64,000 bases of DNA, from assembly GCA_018816095.1 (NCBI GenBank), contig JAHIWP010000013.1, forward strand, positions 1 to 64,000. Reading direction: 5' to 3'. The position numbers and the translations under genes are program-made. The notes beneath the pieces are model-generated. The model worked only from the letters and a program-made list of their open reading frames with translations. It was not told the DNA's origin and did not search any database. Shown here piece after piece: positions 8,187 through 17,062 of this stretch; position 1 is the stretch's first letter; every line of letters begins with the position of its first letter. The stretch comes from Gammaproteobacteria bacterium (GTDB lineage: Bacteria > Pseudomonadota > Gammaproteobacteria > Pseudomonadales > Pseudomonadaceae).

Positions 8187-9662
8187 CTATTTCTCCGCGA
8201 ACAGCGCCTGAACGAAGGCTTCGGCCTCGAAGGTACGCAGGTCGTCGATGCCCTCGCCGACGCCGATATAGCGAATCGGCAGGGCGAACTGCTTGGCCAG
8301 GGCGAAAATCACTCCGCCTTTAGCGGTGCCGTCCAGCTTGGTCAGGGCCAGGCCGGTGAGGCTGACGGTCTGGTTAAACTGCTTGGCCTGATTGATCGCG
8401 TTCTGCCCGGTGCCAGCATCCAGCACGAGCAACACCTCGTGCGGCGCGGTGTCATCCAGCTTGCCGATCACCCGACGTACCTTCTTCAACTCTTCCATCA
8501 GGTTGTCTTTGGTGTGCAGACGGCCAGCGGTATCGGCGATCAGCACATCCATCCCGCGCGATTTCGCCGCTTGCACCGCATCGAAGATCACCGAGGCAGA
8601 GTCAGCGCCGGTGTGCTGAGCGATCACCGCGATCTGGTTGCGCTCGCCCCACACCTGCAGCTGCTCGACAGCCGCCGCGCGGAAGGTGTCACCGGCGGCC
8701 AGCATGACTTTCTTGCCATCCTGCTGGAGTTTTTTCGCCAGTTTGCCGATGGTGGTGGTCTTGCCCGCACCATTCACGCCGACCACCAGAATCACGTAGG
8801 GCTGCTTGCTGCTGTCGATTTTCAGCGGTTGCTCGACCGGCTTGAGCAGCGTGGTCAATTCTTCCTGCAAGGCTTTATAGAGCGCGCCACTGTCGGCCAG
8901 CTCCTTGCGCGCCACGCGCTTGGTGAGGTTCTGCACAATAGCGGTGGTGGCCTCGACGCCCACGTCGGCGGTTAGCAGGCGGGTTTCGATGTCTTCCAGC
9001 AGATCATCGTCGATGACTTTCTTGCCAAGGAACAGGCTGGCCATGCCTTCGCCAAGGCTGGCGCTGGTTTTCGACAAGCCTTGTTTGAGGCGCTCAAGAA
9101 AGCCGGCACGATTTTCTTCAGTGCTCTTGGCCGCCACCTCGACCTTGACCGGCTCAACCACCGGCGCCTGAACCGGGGCTGGCGGCTCAACGACCGGCTC
9201 CACCACCACCGGCTGCTCAACATGGGCATGCAGCACTTCGCTGCCGGCATTGATGCGGAACCGTGACGGCCGTGGCAACGGGTTCGCTTCGCTGGCTTCA
9301 GGCTGTGCAGCTACGGCAGGCGCGGCCTGCTCAACCGGAGCAACCGGAGCAACCGGAGCAACCGGAGCAACCGGAGCAACCGGAGCAACCGGAGCAACCG
9401 GAGCAGGCTGCGGCTCAGCCACAGGCGTGTCGAGTGGTTTTTCAGCGGGCACCGGCGCATCGTTGACGGGCTCAAACGGTGCAGGGGCGGCAACCTCTGG
9501 AGCAACCGGGGTAGCCGGTTGTTCGCTAACAGGCGCGGGTTGCGGCGCAGGGCTGGCCGGCGCTTGCGGCTTTTTACGCAGCCAGCCGAACAGGTCTTTC
9601 TTCTCCGCAGGCTTGTCGCCAGAAGGAGCGGGGGTCTTCTTGTCGTCGTTGGAACCAAACAT
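8187..9662 (-). CDS. ftsY: Signal recognition particle receptor FtsY
   Basis: A 491-residue SRP-receptor GTPase that docks ribosome-nascent chain-SRP complexes at the inner membrane. The C-terminal NG domain (about residues 185-491) carries GVNGAGKTTTIGKLAKKL, DTAGRLHTK and TKLDGTAKGG. The N-terminal acidic A domain is long and Pro/Ala/Val-rich, and includes eight tandem APV units (about residues 87-110) encoded by a perfect 9-bp DNA repeat. The start at 9662 (MFGSNDDKKTP) is family-like, but no convincing ribosome site precedes it. It is the first gene of ftsY-ftsE-ftsX, divergent from the M16 peptidase pair. Confidence 0.96.
   Translation of the reverse strand: MFGSNDDKKTPAPSGDKPAEKKDLFGWLRKKPQAPASPAPQPAPVSEQPATPVAPEVAAPAPFEPVNDAPVPAEKPLDTPVAEPQPAPVAPVAPVAPVAPVAPVAPVAPVEQAAPAVAAQPEASEANPLPRPSRFRINAGSEVLHAHVEQPVVVEPVVEPPAPVQAPVVEPVKVEVAAKSTEENRAGFLERLKQGLSKTSASLGEGMASLFLGKKVIDDDLLEDIETRLLTADVGVEATTAIVQNLTKRVARKELADSGALYKALQEELTTLLKPVEQPLKIDSSKQPYVILVVGVNGAGKTTTIGKLAKKLQQDGKKVMLAAGDTFRAAAVEQLQVWGERNQIAVIAQHTGADSASVIFDAVQAAKSRGMDVLIADTAGRLHTKDNLMEELKKVRRVIGKLDDTAPHEVLLVLDAGTGQNAINQAKQFNQTVSLTGLALTKLDGTAKGGVIFALAKQFALPIRYIGVGEGIDDLRTFEAEAFVQALFAEK
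9332..9403. repeat. Eight perfect tandem 9-bp repeats inside ftsY
   Basis: CAACCGGAG is repeated eight times without a mismatch. On the minus strand it encodes (APV)8 in the linker region of FtsY. Because the unit is a multiple of three, copy changes would alter linker length but keep the frame. Confidence 0.97.
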
Positions 9663-9867
9663 GGAGGACGGCTATCTCAAAGGAGCGACGCGCGCAGCAA
9701 CAGGCTCTGAAGGCATTACTCACGCAGCATTAAAAGCTGAAGAGTGTACGCAGTAACAATCAGATGCCTTAGTAGGCGTGGTCGTCAGTAAAACGGATGC
9801 GTATCCTAGCACCTCCGCGCCCGCCGACGCTAAGACCAAGCGGGCCCGTCCGACAGGTCGAGAATCT

Positions 9868-11223
9868 ATGTCAATAATTGCCCAACGCACTGCCGCTTTA
9901 TTGCTGGGCGTGCTCTGCACACCGCTGCTGGCCTTTGCCGCCGCGCCGCAGCCGACTCACGAATTCAGCCTGGACAATGGCCTTAAAGTCATCGTGCGCG
10001 AGGACCACCGCGCGCCCGTGGTGGTCTCCCAGCTTTGGTATAAGGTTGGCTCCAGCTACGAGACGCCCGGCCAGACCGGCCTGTCCCATGCCCTCGAACA
10101 CATGATGTTCAAGGGCAGCCGCAAGCTTGGCCCCGGCGAAGCGTCACGCATCCTGCGCGAGCTGGGCGCCGAGGAAAACGCCTTTACCAGCGACGATTAC
10201 ACCGCCTATTACCAAGTGCTGGCGCGTGATCGCCTGGCCGTCGCCCTGGAACTAGAAGCTGATCGCCTGGCCAGCCTCAAGCTGCCGGCCGACGAGTTCG
10301 CTAAAGAAATCGAGGTCATCAAGGAAGAGCGCCGCCTGCGCACCGACGACAAGCCGTCGAGCCTGGCCTACGAGCGCTTCAAGGCCATGGCCTACCCCGC
10401 CAGCGGTTATCACACGCCGACCATCGGCTGGATGGCCGACCTCGAGCGCATGACCGTCGAGGAGCTGCGCGCCTGGTACGAAGCCTGGTACGCGCCGAAC
10501 AACGCCACTCTGGTGGTGGTCGGCGACGTCAGTGCCAGCGAAGTGAAGACCCTCGCCGAACGTTATTTCGGCGCCATTCCCAAGCGCAGCGTGCCCACCG
10601 CCAAAGCCCCGCGTGAACTGGCCGCACCGGGTGAGCGGCGCATTACCCTGCACCTGAAAACTCAACTGCCGAGCCTGATGATGGGCTTCAACGTGCCCGG
10701 CCTGGCCACCGCCGAACAACCGCGTCAGGTGCACGCCCTGCGCCTGGCCGCTGCCCTGCTCGATGGCGGCTATAGCGCCCGCCTACCGACCCGCCTGGAG
10801 CGCGGCGAGGAACTGGTATCCGGTGCGTCGGCCTGGTACGACGGCTTCTCCCGTGGCGACAGCCTGTTCATCCTCTCCGCCACGCCTAACGTGCAGACTG
10901 GCAAAACCCTAGAGCAAGTGGAGGCCGGTTTGTGGCGTGAACTAGAGGACTTGCAGAACACCCCGCCGAGCGCCGAGGAACTGGCCCGTGTGCGTGCACA
11001 AGTGATTGCCGGCCTGGTCTACGAGCGTGATTCGATCACCAGCCAGGCCACCGCCATCGGCCAACTGGAAACCGTTGGCCTGTCGTGGAAGCTGATCGAT
11101 CAGGAGCTGGCTGAACTGGAAGCCGTCACCCCGGCCGACATCCAACAAGCCGCCAGCACCTTCTTTACCCGCGACCGCCTGAGCGTCGCCCATGTTCTAC
11201 CTGAGGAGAAGGGCAATGAGTGA
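9868..11223 (+). CDS. M16 zinc metallopeptidase, catalytic partner
   Basis: A 451-residue exported pitrilysin-family peptidase. The signal peptide is clear (TAALLLGVLCTPLLAFAAAP). The inverted zinc motif HxxEH is present as HALEH near residue 76, and a downstream EIEVIKEERR supplies the expected third zinc ligand. Two M16 halves follow. The ATG at 9868 was chosen because it starts the signal peptide; the upstream 30 codons are polar. The stop overlaps the start of a second M16 gene by 8 bases, so the two are probably one unit and may form the heterodimer known for this family. Substrate unknown. Confidence 0.92.
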   Translation: MSIIAQRTAALLLGVLCTPLLAFAAAPQPTHEFSLDNGLKVIVREDHRAPVVVSQLWYKVGSSYETPGQTGLSHALEHMMFKGSRKLGPGEASRILRELGAEENAFTSDDYTAYYQVLARDRLAVALELEADRLASLKLPADEFAKEIEVIKEERRLRTDDKPSSLAYERFKAMAYPASGYHTPTIGWMADLERMTVEELRAWYEAWYAPNNATLVVVGDVSASEVKTLAERYFGAIPKRSVPTAKAPRELAAPGERRITLHLKTQLPSLMMGFNVPGLATAEQPRQVHALRLAAALLDGGYSARLPTRLERGEELVSGASAWYDGFSRGDSLFILSATPNVQTGKTLEQVEAGLWRELEDLQNTPPSAEELARVRAQVIAGLVYERDSITSQATAIGQLETVGLSWKLIDQELAELEAVTPADIQQAASTFFTRDRLSVAHVLPEEKGNE

Positions 11224-12697
11224 GCGCAACGGCCTACGTTACGGCCTGCTCGGCCTGGCGCTACTGATATTGCTGGCGCTGCTGGCCCTGGTGATCAACC
11301 GCCCGGATAGCAGCCCAACACCCGCTGCGGCCGTCGAGTCGGACAGCATTGAGTCCCTGGGTGCGCTGGGTGACCAGGCGCCAAGTCGCCGCGACCTGAA
11401 TATTCAGACCTGGCAAACCGCCGAAGGCGCCAAGGTGCTATTCGTTGAAGCCCGCGAGCTGCCGATGTTCGACCTGCAACTGACCTTTGCCGCCGGCAGC
11501 AGCCATGACGACGGCATCGCCGGCCTGGCCATGCTGACCAATGCCATGCTCAACGAAGGCGTACCGGGTAAGGATGTTGGCGCGATTGCCGCCGGCTTCG
11601 AAAACCTCGGCGCCAACTTTGGCAACGGCGCTTACCGCGACATGGCCATTACCAGCTTGCGCAGCCTCAGCGCTGCGGACAAACGCGAACCGGCCATGCA
11701 GCTGTTCAACCAGGTCATCGGCCAGCCGACCTTCCCCGAAGACTCGCTGGCGCGGATCAAGAACCAGCTACTGGCTGGCTTCGAATACCAGAAGCAGAAC
11801 CCAGGCAAACTCGCCAGCCTGGCACTGTTCGAGCGGCTGTACGGCACGCATCCTTACGCGCATCCCAGCGACGGCAATGCCGAGTCGATTCCGGCGATCA
11901 GCCGTGAACAGCTGCAAGCCTTCCACGCCAAAGCCTACACCGCCAATAACGCGATCATCGCGCTGGTTGGTGACCTCTCGCGCAGTGATGCCGAAGCTCT
12001 AGCCAATGCGGTGTCCGCCGCCCTGCCAAAAGGCCCGGCGCTGCCACGCATCGCCCAACCGCAAGAACCCAAGGCCGGCCTGCAGCACATCGAGTTCCCC
12101 TCGAACCAAACTCACCTGATGATCGCCCAGCTCGGCATTGACCGCCGCGACCCGGACTATGCCGCGCTGTACCTGGGCAACCAGGTATTCGGCGGCGGTG
12201 GTTTCGGCACGCGCCTGATGACCGAAGTCCGCGAAAAACGCGGCCTGACCTACGGTGTCTACTCAGGCTTCAGCGCCATGCAGGCGCGCGGCCCATTTAT
12301 GATCAACCTGCAGACCCGCGCCGAACTCAGCGATGGCACTCTGCAACTGGTCAAAAGTATGTTGGCCGACTTTATCGCCAATGGCCCGACCGCTGACGAG
12401 CTGAACAACGCTAAGCGCGAGCTGGCCGGCAGCTTCCCGCTGTCCACCGCCAGTAACGCCGCCATCGTCGGCCAGCTGGGTTCGATGGGCTTCTACGACC
12501 TGCCGCTGAGCTACCTGGAAGACTTTATGCGCGACGTGCAGGCGCTCGACGTGGCGCTGGTCAAAGCGGCCATGGCCAGACACCTCGACCCAGAAGCCCT
12601 GGTGATCGTCACTGCTGGCCCGACCGTGGCGCAGAAAGAACTGCCACCGCCCACCGACACCCCCGCCGAGCAACCCTCTGCAGTACCGGAGCATTAA
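11216..12697 (+). CDS. M16 peptidase-like protein lacking the zinc motif
   Basis: A 493-residue membrane-anchored or exported M16-family protein with an N-terminal hydrophobic segment (about residues 9-25). At the place of HxxEH the sequence reads DGIAGLAMLTNAMLNEG, so the zinc-binding histidines are missing. The C-terminal M16 half keeps the R/Y-type motif (EVREKRGLTYGVYSGF). This is the usual pattern of a non-catalytic partner. The ATG at 11216 has GAGGAGAAGG upstream and overlaps the catalytic gene's stop by 8 bases. Its own stop (TAA) overlaps the rsmD ATG by one base. Confidence 0.9.
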   Translation: MSERNGLRYGLLGLALLILLALLALVINRPDSSPTPAAAVESDSIESLGALGDQAPSRRDLNIQTWQTAEGAKVLFVEARELPMFDLQLTFAAGSSHDDGIAGLAMLTNAMLNEGVPGKDVGAIAAGFENLGANFGNGAYRDMAITSLRSLSAADKREPAMQLFNQVIGQPTFPEDSLARIKNQLLAGFEYQKQNPGKLASLALFERLYGTHPYAHPSDGNAESIPAISREQLQAFHAKAYTANNAIIALVGDLSRSDAEALANAVSAALPKGPALPRIAQPQEPKAGLQHIEFPSNQTHLMIAQLGIDRRDPDYAALYLGNQVFGGGGFGTRLMTEVREKRGLTYGVYSGFSAMQARGPFMINLQTRAELSDGTLQLVKSMLADFIANGPTADELNNAKRELAGSFPLSTASNAAIVGQLGSMGFYDLPLSYLEDFMRDVQALDVALVKAAMARHLDPEALVIVTAGPTVAQKELPPPTDTPAEQPSAVPEH

Positions 12698-13305
12698 TGA
12701 GCAAGCGACCCAAACCGCCGAAAGCCAACCCCGCCCATAGTGGCGATGGCCAGCTGCGGATCATCGGCGGGCAATGGCGCTCGCGCCAGTTCAACTTCCC
12801 CATGGCTGCCGGGCTGCGGCCAACACCGAACCGTGTGCGCGAGACCCTGTTCAACTGGCTGGCACCTTACGTTGAAGGGGCCAAGGTGCTCGACCTGTTC
12901 GCCGGCAGCGGCGCACTGTTTCTTGAAGCCCTGTCGCGCGGTGCCGGCAGCGCCCTGGCCTTGGACCTCAATCCAGCCGCCATCAACAGCCTGCGCGGGC
13001 ACCTGCAAACGCTGAACTGCGACAACGGCCAGCTGCAGCAGACTGACGCCCTGCTCTACCTGCAGAATCCGGCAGCAACGCCGTTCGATCTGGTGTTTCT
13101 CGACCCGCCGTTCAACCAGAGCCTGCTGCTCCCAGCCTGCCAGTCCTTAGAAAACAACGGCTGGCTGGCCGCCGATGCCTGGGTTTATACCGAAAGCGAG
13201 AACTCACCCTCCAGCCTCGGCATGCCCGGCAACTGGCGCCTGCACCGCGAGCAAAAAGCGGGACAGGTGTACTACGCGCTGTGGCAGCGAACGGCAGCAG
13301 CTTAA
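12697..13305 (+). CDS. rsmD: 16S rRNA (guanine(966)-N2)-methyltransferase RsmD
   Basis: A 202-residue SAM-dependent methyltransferase that modifies G966 of 16S rRNA during small-subunit assembly. Motifs are IIGGQWRSRQFNFP and RPTPNRVRETLFNWL at the N-terminus, the SAM site DLFAGSGALFLEALSRGA, and the catalytic LDPPF (residues about 133-137). The start overlaps the previous stop (TAATG), so it is coupled to the M16 pair. Confidence 0.95.
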   Translation: MSKRPKPPKANPAHSGDGQLRIIGGQWRSRQFNFPMAAGLRPTPNRVRETLFNWLAPYVEGAKVLDLFAGSGALFLEALSRGAGSALALDLNPAAINSLRGHLQTLNCDNGQLQQTDALLYLQNPAATPFDLVFLDPPFNQSLLLPACQSLENNGWLAADAWVYTESENSPSSLGMPGNWRLHREQKAGQVYYALWQRTAAA

Positions 13306-13312
13306 GGCTTTT

Positions 13313-13380
13313 GTAGGGTGGGTTAGCCGCGCCAAATCAGTCTGCCGCCACGCTGGGCCAGACGCGGCGTAACCCACCAC
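13313..13380. repeat. Palindromic intergenic repeat, copy 1
   Basis: An imperfect inverted repeat: GTAGGGTGGGTTAGCCGCG at 13313-13331 and ACGCGGCGTAACCCACCAC at 13362-13380. The same two arms occur again at 14485-14556 with a different centre. It resembles short interspersed palindromes common in pseudomonads. It starts 8 bases after the rsmD stop. Confidence 0.8.
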
Positions 13381-13492
13381 GCTAAGAGCAAGGCCAACCT
13401 AAGTCGGGTTCCGCCATTCAGCCGCTGCATTTAGCTTCCGTTTCACCGCCTCAGGCCCTAGCCTGAGCGCTTACCCTCTTGATACCGCAACC

Positions 13493-14488
13493 ATGAGCAC
13501 GTCCTTCAAACCCGCCTGGTGGCTGCCCGGCCCGCACCTGCAAACCCTGTGGAACCCGATGTGTCGCCAACCGGCGAAACTGGCGCGCACGCGCGAACGG
13601 CTGTGGCTGGAGGATGGCGACTTTCTCGATCTGGACTGGCATGGCCCGCATGAAGCCAATACCCCGCTGGTGCTGGTTTTGCATGGCCTGACCGGTTCAT
13701 CCGATTCGCTGTACGTACTGGGCTTGCAGCAGACACTGGCGGCCCAGGGCTGGGCCAGCGTGGCGCTGAACTGGCGCGGTTGTTCGGGTGAGCCCAATCT
13801 GCTGGCACGGGGGTATCACTCCGGCGCCAGTGAGGATTTGGCGGAAACCGTGCGTCACCTGCGCGCCCTGCGCCCCATGGCCCCGCTGTATGCGGTGGGT
13901 TATTCGCTGGGCGGCAATGTGCTGCTCAAGTATCTGGGGGAAACCGGCGCCGACAGCCAGTTGCAGGGCGCAGCGGCAGTCTCGGTGCCGTTTCGCCTGG
14001 ACCAGTGCGCTGACCGCATCGGCATGGGCTTTTCTCGGGTTTATCAAAGCCATTTCATGCGCGAGATGGTCGCCTACGTGAAGGACAAGCAGCGCCTGTT
14101 CGCTCACCAGGGCATGAGTGATCGCCTGTCCACACTGGAGAAGCTCGGCCCACTGGACAATATGCGCACTTTCTGGGACTTCGACGGCCGCATTACCGCA
14201 CCGCTGCATGGCTACGCCGATGCCGAGGACTACTACCGCCGCGCGTCCAGCCGCTATTTCCTTGGCCGGATCGAGACACCGACGCTGATTATCCAGGCCG
14301 CTGACGATCCCTTCGTGTTCCCCCACAGCCTGCCCGAAGCCAGCGAACTGTCGCCCAGCATCGAATTCGAACTGCACGCCCACGGCGGCCATGTCGGTTT
14401 TGTCGAAGGCAGCCTGGGTAAACCGGGTTATTACCTGGAGCGGCGCATTCCGCAGTGGCTGGCCGAGCAGGCGGCCAAGCCACTGTAG
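13493..14488 (+). CDS. YheT-family alpha/beta hydrolase
   Basis: A 331-residue alpha/beta-hydrolase of the YheT/UPF0017 type. The N-terminus WWLPGPHLQTLWNP is the family hallmark; the oxyanion-hole region is LVLHGLTGSSDS, the nucleophile elbow is GYSLGGN (Ser near residue 142), and the C-terminus keeps an Asp (QAADDPF) and His (HGGHVGF) for the triad. The natural substrate is unknown; esterase activity is likely. Copies of a palindromic repeat stand on both sides, and the downstream one supplies the TAG stop codon. Confidence 0.9.
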   Translation: MSTSFKPAWWLPGPHLQTLWNPMCRQPAKLARTRERLWLEDGDFLDLDWHGPHEANTPLVLVLHGLTGSSDSLYVLGLQQTLAAQGWASVALNWRGCSGEPNLLARGYHSGASEDLAETVRHLRALRPMAPLYAVGYSLGGNVLLKYLGETGADSQLQGAAAVSVPFRLDQCADRIGMGFSRVYQSHFMREMVAYVKDKQRLFAHQGMSDRLSTLEKLGPLDNMRTFWDFDGRITAPLHGYADAEDYYRRASSRYFLGRIETPTLIIQAADDPFVFPHSLPEASELSPSIEFELHAHGGHVGFVEGSLGKPGYYLERRIPQWLAEQAAKPL

Positions 14489-14556
14489 GGTGGGTTAGCC
14501 GCGCAGAACGCTGAATGACCAAACGAAACGCTTTCTACGCGCGGCGTAACCCACCA
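14485..14556. repeat. Palindromic intergenic repeat, copy 2
   Basis: The left arm GTAGGGTGGGTTAGCCGCG (14485-14503) is identical to copy 1; the right arm is CGCGGCGTAACCCACCA (14540-14556). The centre differs from copy 1. The left arm contains the TAG stop of the hydrolase gene at 14486-14488. Confidence 0.8.
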
Positions 14557-14662
14557 TGCGCCATCCCGGTCACCGCGATGGCGGGTTACACCGCGCGCAA
14601 AGGCAGCAGTATCGAAATAGATCGTGGCAATACGCGGCTCCCCCCCCTACGCCAGCTGCAAC

Positions 14663-15322
14663 TCAGATCACCTGTTCAAGCGGCACATGCAGCTTGGCGT
14701 ACAACGCCTCCACGGCCTCGCGTGCTTGCGGGGCCGTGTAGCCGCCTTCCAGCGCCAGCACCTGGTAGATGCCACGGCGCAGCATGTCCTCACTGAGGTC
14801 GTCGGGGCTGCCGCGCGTAGTGCAAAGGAAGCGCACCCAGGACGTCATGATGATCCAGCTATTGAGGGTCAGCGCCTCAATTTGCGACGCATCCATCAGC
14901 AGGATGCCGGCCTCGACAAATCCCTGATAAATCGCCTGCGCCTGCGCCAAGCAGCGCTGGGCAAATTGCCGGTAGCGCTCAGCCAACGCCGCATCGCTTT
15001 CGAGCAAATGCTCGAGGTCGCGGTGCAAAAACCGGTAGTGCCACATAGCCGCGAGCAGAGCCTCCAGGTAGAAGGTTTTGTCTTGCACGGTCAACGCCCG
15101 ACCTTCAGGACGACGCAGGAAGATATCCACCTGGCTTTCGTACAGGGCGAACAGTTCGGCGATGATCGCCTGCTTATTGCGGAAGTGGTAATACAGATTG
15201 CCCGGTGAAATTCCCAGGTGCGCCGCGATGTGGTTAGTGCTGACGTTGCGCTCGCCCTGAGCGTTAAACAGCGCCAGACTCTCTTGAATGATGCGTTCGC
15301 GGGTTTTAAGTGGGGCTGACAT
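14663..15322 (-). CDS. TetR-family transcriptional regulator
   Basis: A 219-residue one-component repressor. The N-terminal helix-turn-helix is typical: RERIIQESLALFNAQGE, then STNHIAAHLGISPGNLYYHFRNK (about residues 8-52). The C-terminal ligand domain is helical and its ligand cannot be read from sequence. It is transcribed away from the aldehyde dehydrogenase gene; the shared 230-base region holds a perfect 18-bp palindrome inside a promoter. From this I infer that it represses the oxidation cassette and perhaps itself, with an aldehyde or related compound as inducer. Confidence 0.9.
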   Translation of the reverse strand: MSAPLKTRERIIQESLALFNAQGERNVSTNHIAAHLGISPGNLYYHFRNKQAIIAELFALYESQVDIFLRRPEGRALTVQDKTFYLEALLAAMWHYRFLHRDLEHLLESDAALAERYRQFAQRCLAQAQAIYQGFVEAGILLMDASQIEALTLNSWIIMTSWVRFLCTTRGSPDDLSEDMLRRGIYQVLALEGGYTAPQAREAVEALYAKLHVPLEQVI

Positions 15323-15453
15323 AGCGGCTCGTTCTCAATTCAAAGCCCGGCAAAAGTACACGTTCAACCGCATAAAGAGCTACCCAGCGCCGAGCCAGAG
15401 CAAGCGCTTACACTCGACGGGCATGCGCCAGACGGTTGATCGTATCCTGCGAT

Positions 15454-15482
15454 TTGACAGATTAGAGCAATTGCTCTAAAAA
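15454..15482 (+). promoter_or_regulatory. Promoter with embedded 18-bp palindrome, candidate TetR operator
   Basis: A consensus -35 TTGACA (15454-15459) is followed after 17 bases by a weaker -10 TAAAAA (15477-15482). The perfect palindrome TTAGAGCAATTGCTCTAA occupies 15462-15479, filling the spacer and touching the -10. A repressor bound there would block RNA polymerase. The palindrome is directly seen; its binding by the adjacent TetR protein is inferred. Confidence 0.7.
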
Positions 15483-15555
15483 TCCAGCATCCCTTTTCTG
15501 CAGTGGCCTCACTCATCCGATGCACTGCATTGCCGGAACGCCAAGGAGCAGCATG

Positions 15556-16998
15556 ATGGTCGCCGACGTCTCTTACCTCGAACAAAGCCTGCACAACAGC
15601 CAACAGCAGATCAGCCAGCTGGAGAGCAGCTTTGCCCGTCAGCGCCAGGCATACAACGCCAACCCAATGCCCTCGGCGGAGCAACGCATGCAGTGGCTCA
15701 ACGCGCTGCGCGAGCTGCTCAGCAACGAGCGGGAAGCGTTGATCAACGCCATAAGCCAGGACTTCAGCAACCGCAGCGCCGATGAAACCCTGCTCGCCGA
15801 ATTGATGCCCAGCCTGCATGGCATCCACTACGCGACCAAGCGCATCAAAAAATGGATGAAGCCGTCACGGCGCAGCGTCGGCATGCAATTTATGCCCGCA
15901 GCCGCCAAGGTGATCTATCAACCGCTGGGCGTGGTTGGGGTGATCGTGCCGTGGAACTACCCGCTGTTTCTCGCCGTCGGCCCGCTGGTGGGCGCGCTGT
16001 CGGCCGGTAACAGGGTGATGATCAAGATGAGCGAGTCGACCCCAGCCACCTCGCAACTGATCAAGGACCTGCTGGCCAAGGTCTTCCCAGAGGACTTGGT
16101 AACCGTGGTGTTGGGTGAGGCGGAAGTGGGCATGGCCTTCTCCAAACTGCCGTTCGACCACCTGCTGTTCACCGGCGCCACTAGCATAGGCAAACACGTG
16201 ATGCGCGCCGCCGCCGAAAACCTCACCCCAGTCACCCTGGAGCTGGGCGGCAAGTCGCCGGCCATTGTCTCCGCCGACGTACCGCTGAGTGACGCCGCCG
16301 AACGCATCGCCTTCGGCAAGACCATGAACGCCGGTCAAACCTGCGTGGCCCCGGATTATGTGCTGGTGCCGAAGGACCGCGTGGACGGCTTTGTCGAGGC
16401 TTACCGCCACGCGGTGCAAAGCTTCTTCCCGACGCTTGCGGACAACCCGGACTACACCGCCATCATCAACGAGCGCCAGCAACAGCGCCTCAACAGCTAT
16501 CTGCAGGACGCCGAAAGTAGGGGCGCGACCGTTATCTCGCTGTACCCAGAAGCCCAGGGCCGACGCATGCCACAGGCCGTGCTGCTGAATGTGACGGATG
16601 AGATGAAGGTGATGCAGGACGAGATCTTCGGCCCACTACTGCCGATCATCCCGTACGACAAGCTGGAAGACGCCTTTGCCTATATCAATCAGCGCGACCG
16701 GCCACTGGCGCTGTACTACTTCGGTTACGACAAGAGCGAGCAGCAGCGTGTCCTGCACGAAACCCACTCCGGCGGTGTGTGCATCAACGACACCCTGCTG
16801 CATGTGGCCCAAGACGACATGCCATTCGGCGGTGTCGGCCCTTCCGGCATGGGCCATTACCACGGCCATGAAGGTTTTCTGACCTTCAGCAAGGCCAAGG
16901 GTGTGTTTATCAAGCAGCGCTTTAACGCCGCCAAAACGATTTACCCGCCCTATGGCAAAGCCCTGCAAAAACTGATCTACAAGCTGTTCGTACGCTGA
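15556..16998 (+). CDS. Aldehyde dehydrogenase, coniferyl-aldehyde dehydrogenase type
   Basis: A 480-residue NAD(P)-dependent aldehyde dehydrogenase of the group annotated as coniferyl aldehyde dehydrogenase (CalB-like). Visible are VPWNYPLFLAVGPLVGALSAGN, TLELGGKSP with the catalytic Glu, and the nucleophile in NAGQTCVAPDY. The C-terminal tail (KQRFNAAKTIYPPYGKALQKLIYKL) is typical of the group that oxidises long-chain or aromatic aldehydes. Two adjacent ATGs are possible (15553, 15556); the second lies 7 bases from AAGGAG. Coniferyl aldehyde itself is not implied. It is probably followed in one transcript by the Tat protein and the GMC oxidoreductase. Confidence 0.9.
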   Translation: MVADVSYLEQSLHNSQQQISQLESSFARQRQAYNANPMPSAEQRMQWLNALRELLSNEREALINAISQDFSNRSADETLLAELMPSLHGIHYATKRIKKWMKPSRRSVGMQFMPAAAKVIYQPLGVVGVIVPWNYPLFLAVGPLVGALSAGNRVMIKMSESTPATSQLIKDLLAKVFPEDLVTVVLGEAEVGMAFSKLPFDHLLFTGATSIGKHVMRAAAENLTPVTLELGGKSPAIVSADVPLSDAAERIAFGKTMNAGQTCVAPDYVLVPKDRVDGFVEAYRHAVQSFFPTLADNPDYTAIINERQQQRLNSYLQDAESRGATVISLYPEAQGRRMPQAVLLNVTDEMKVMQDEIFGPLLPIIPYDKLEDAFAYINQRDRPLALYYFGYDKSEQQRVLHETHSGGVCINDTLLHVAQDDMPFGGVGPSGMGHYHGHEGFLTFSKAKGVFIKQRFNAAKTIYPPYGKALQKLIYKLFVR

Positions 16999-17062
16999 CC
17001 TGATCCGGGCGGGCTCAGTCGCCCTGCGCCCGCCCACAGCCTGATTCGGTGATAACAATAAA

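Noticed and set aside
9332..9403. Tandem repeats that could be taken for a CRISPR array
   Set aside because: Units are 9 bases with no spacers and lie inside the ftsY reading frame.
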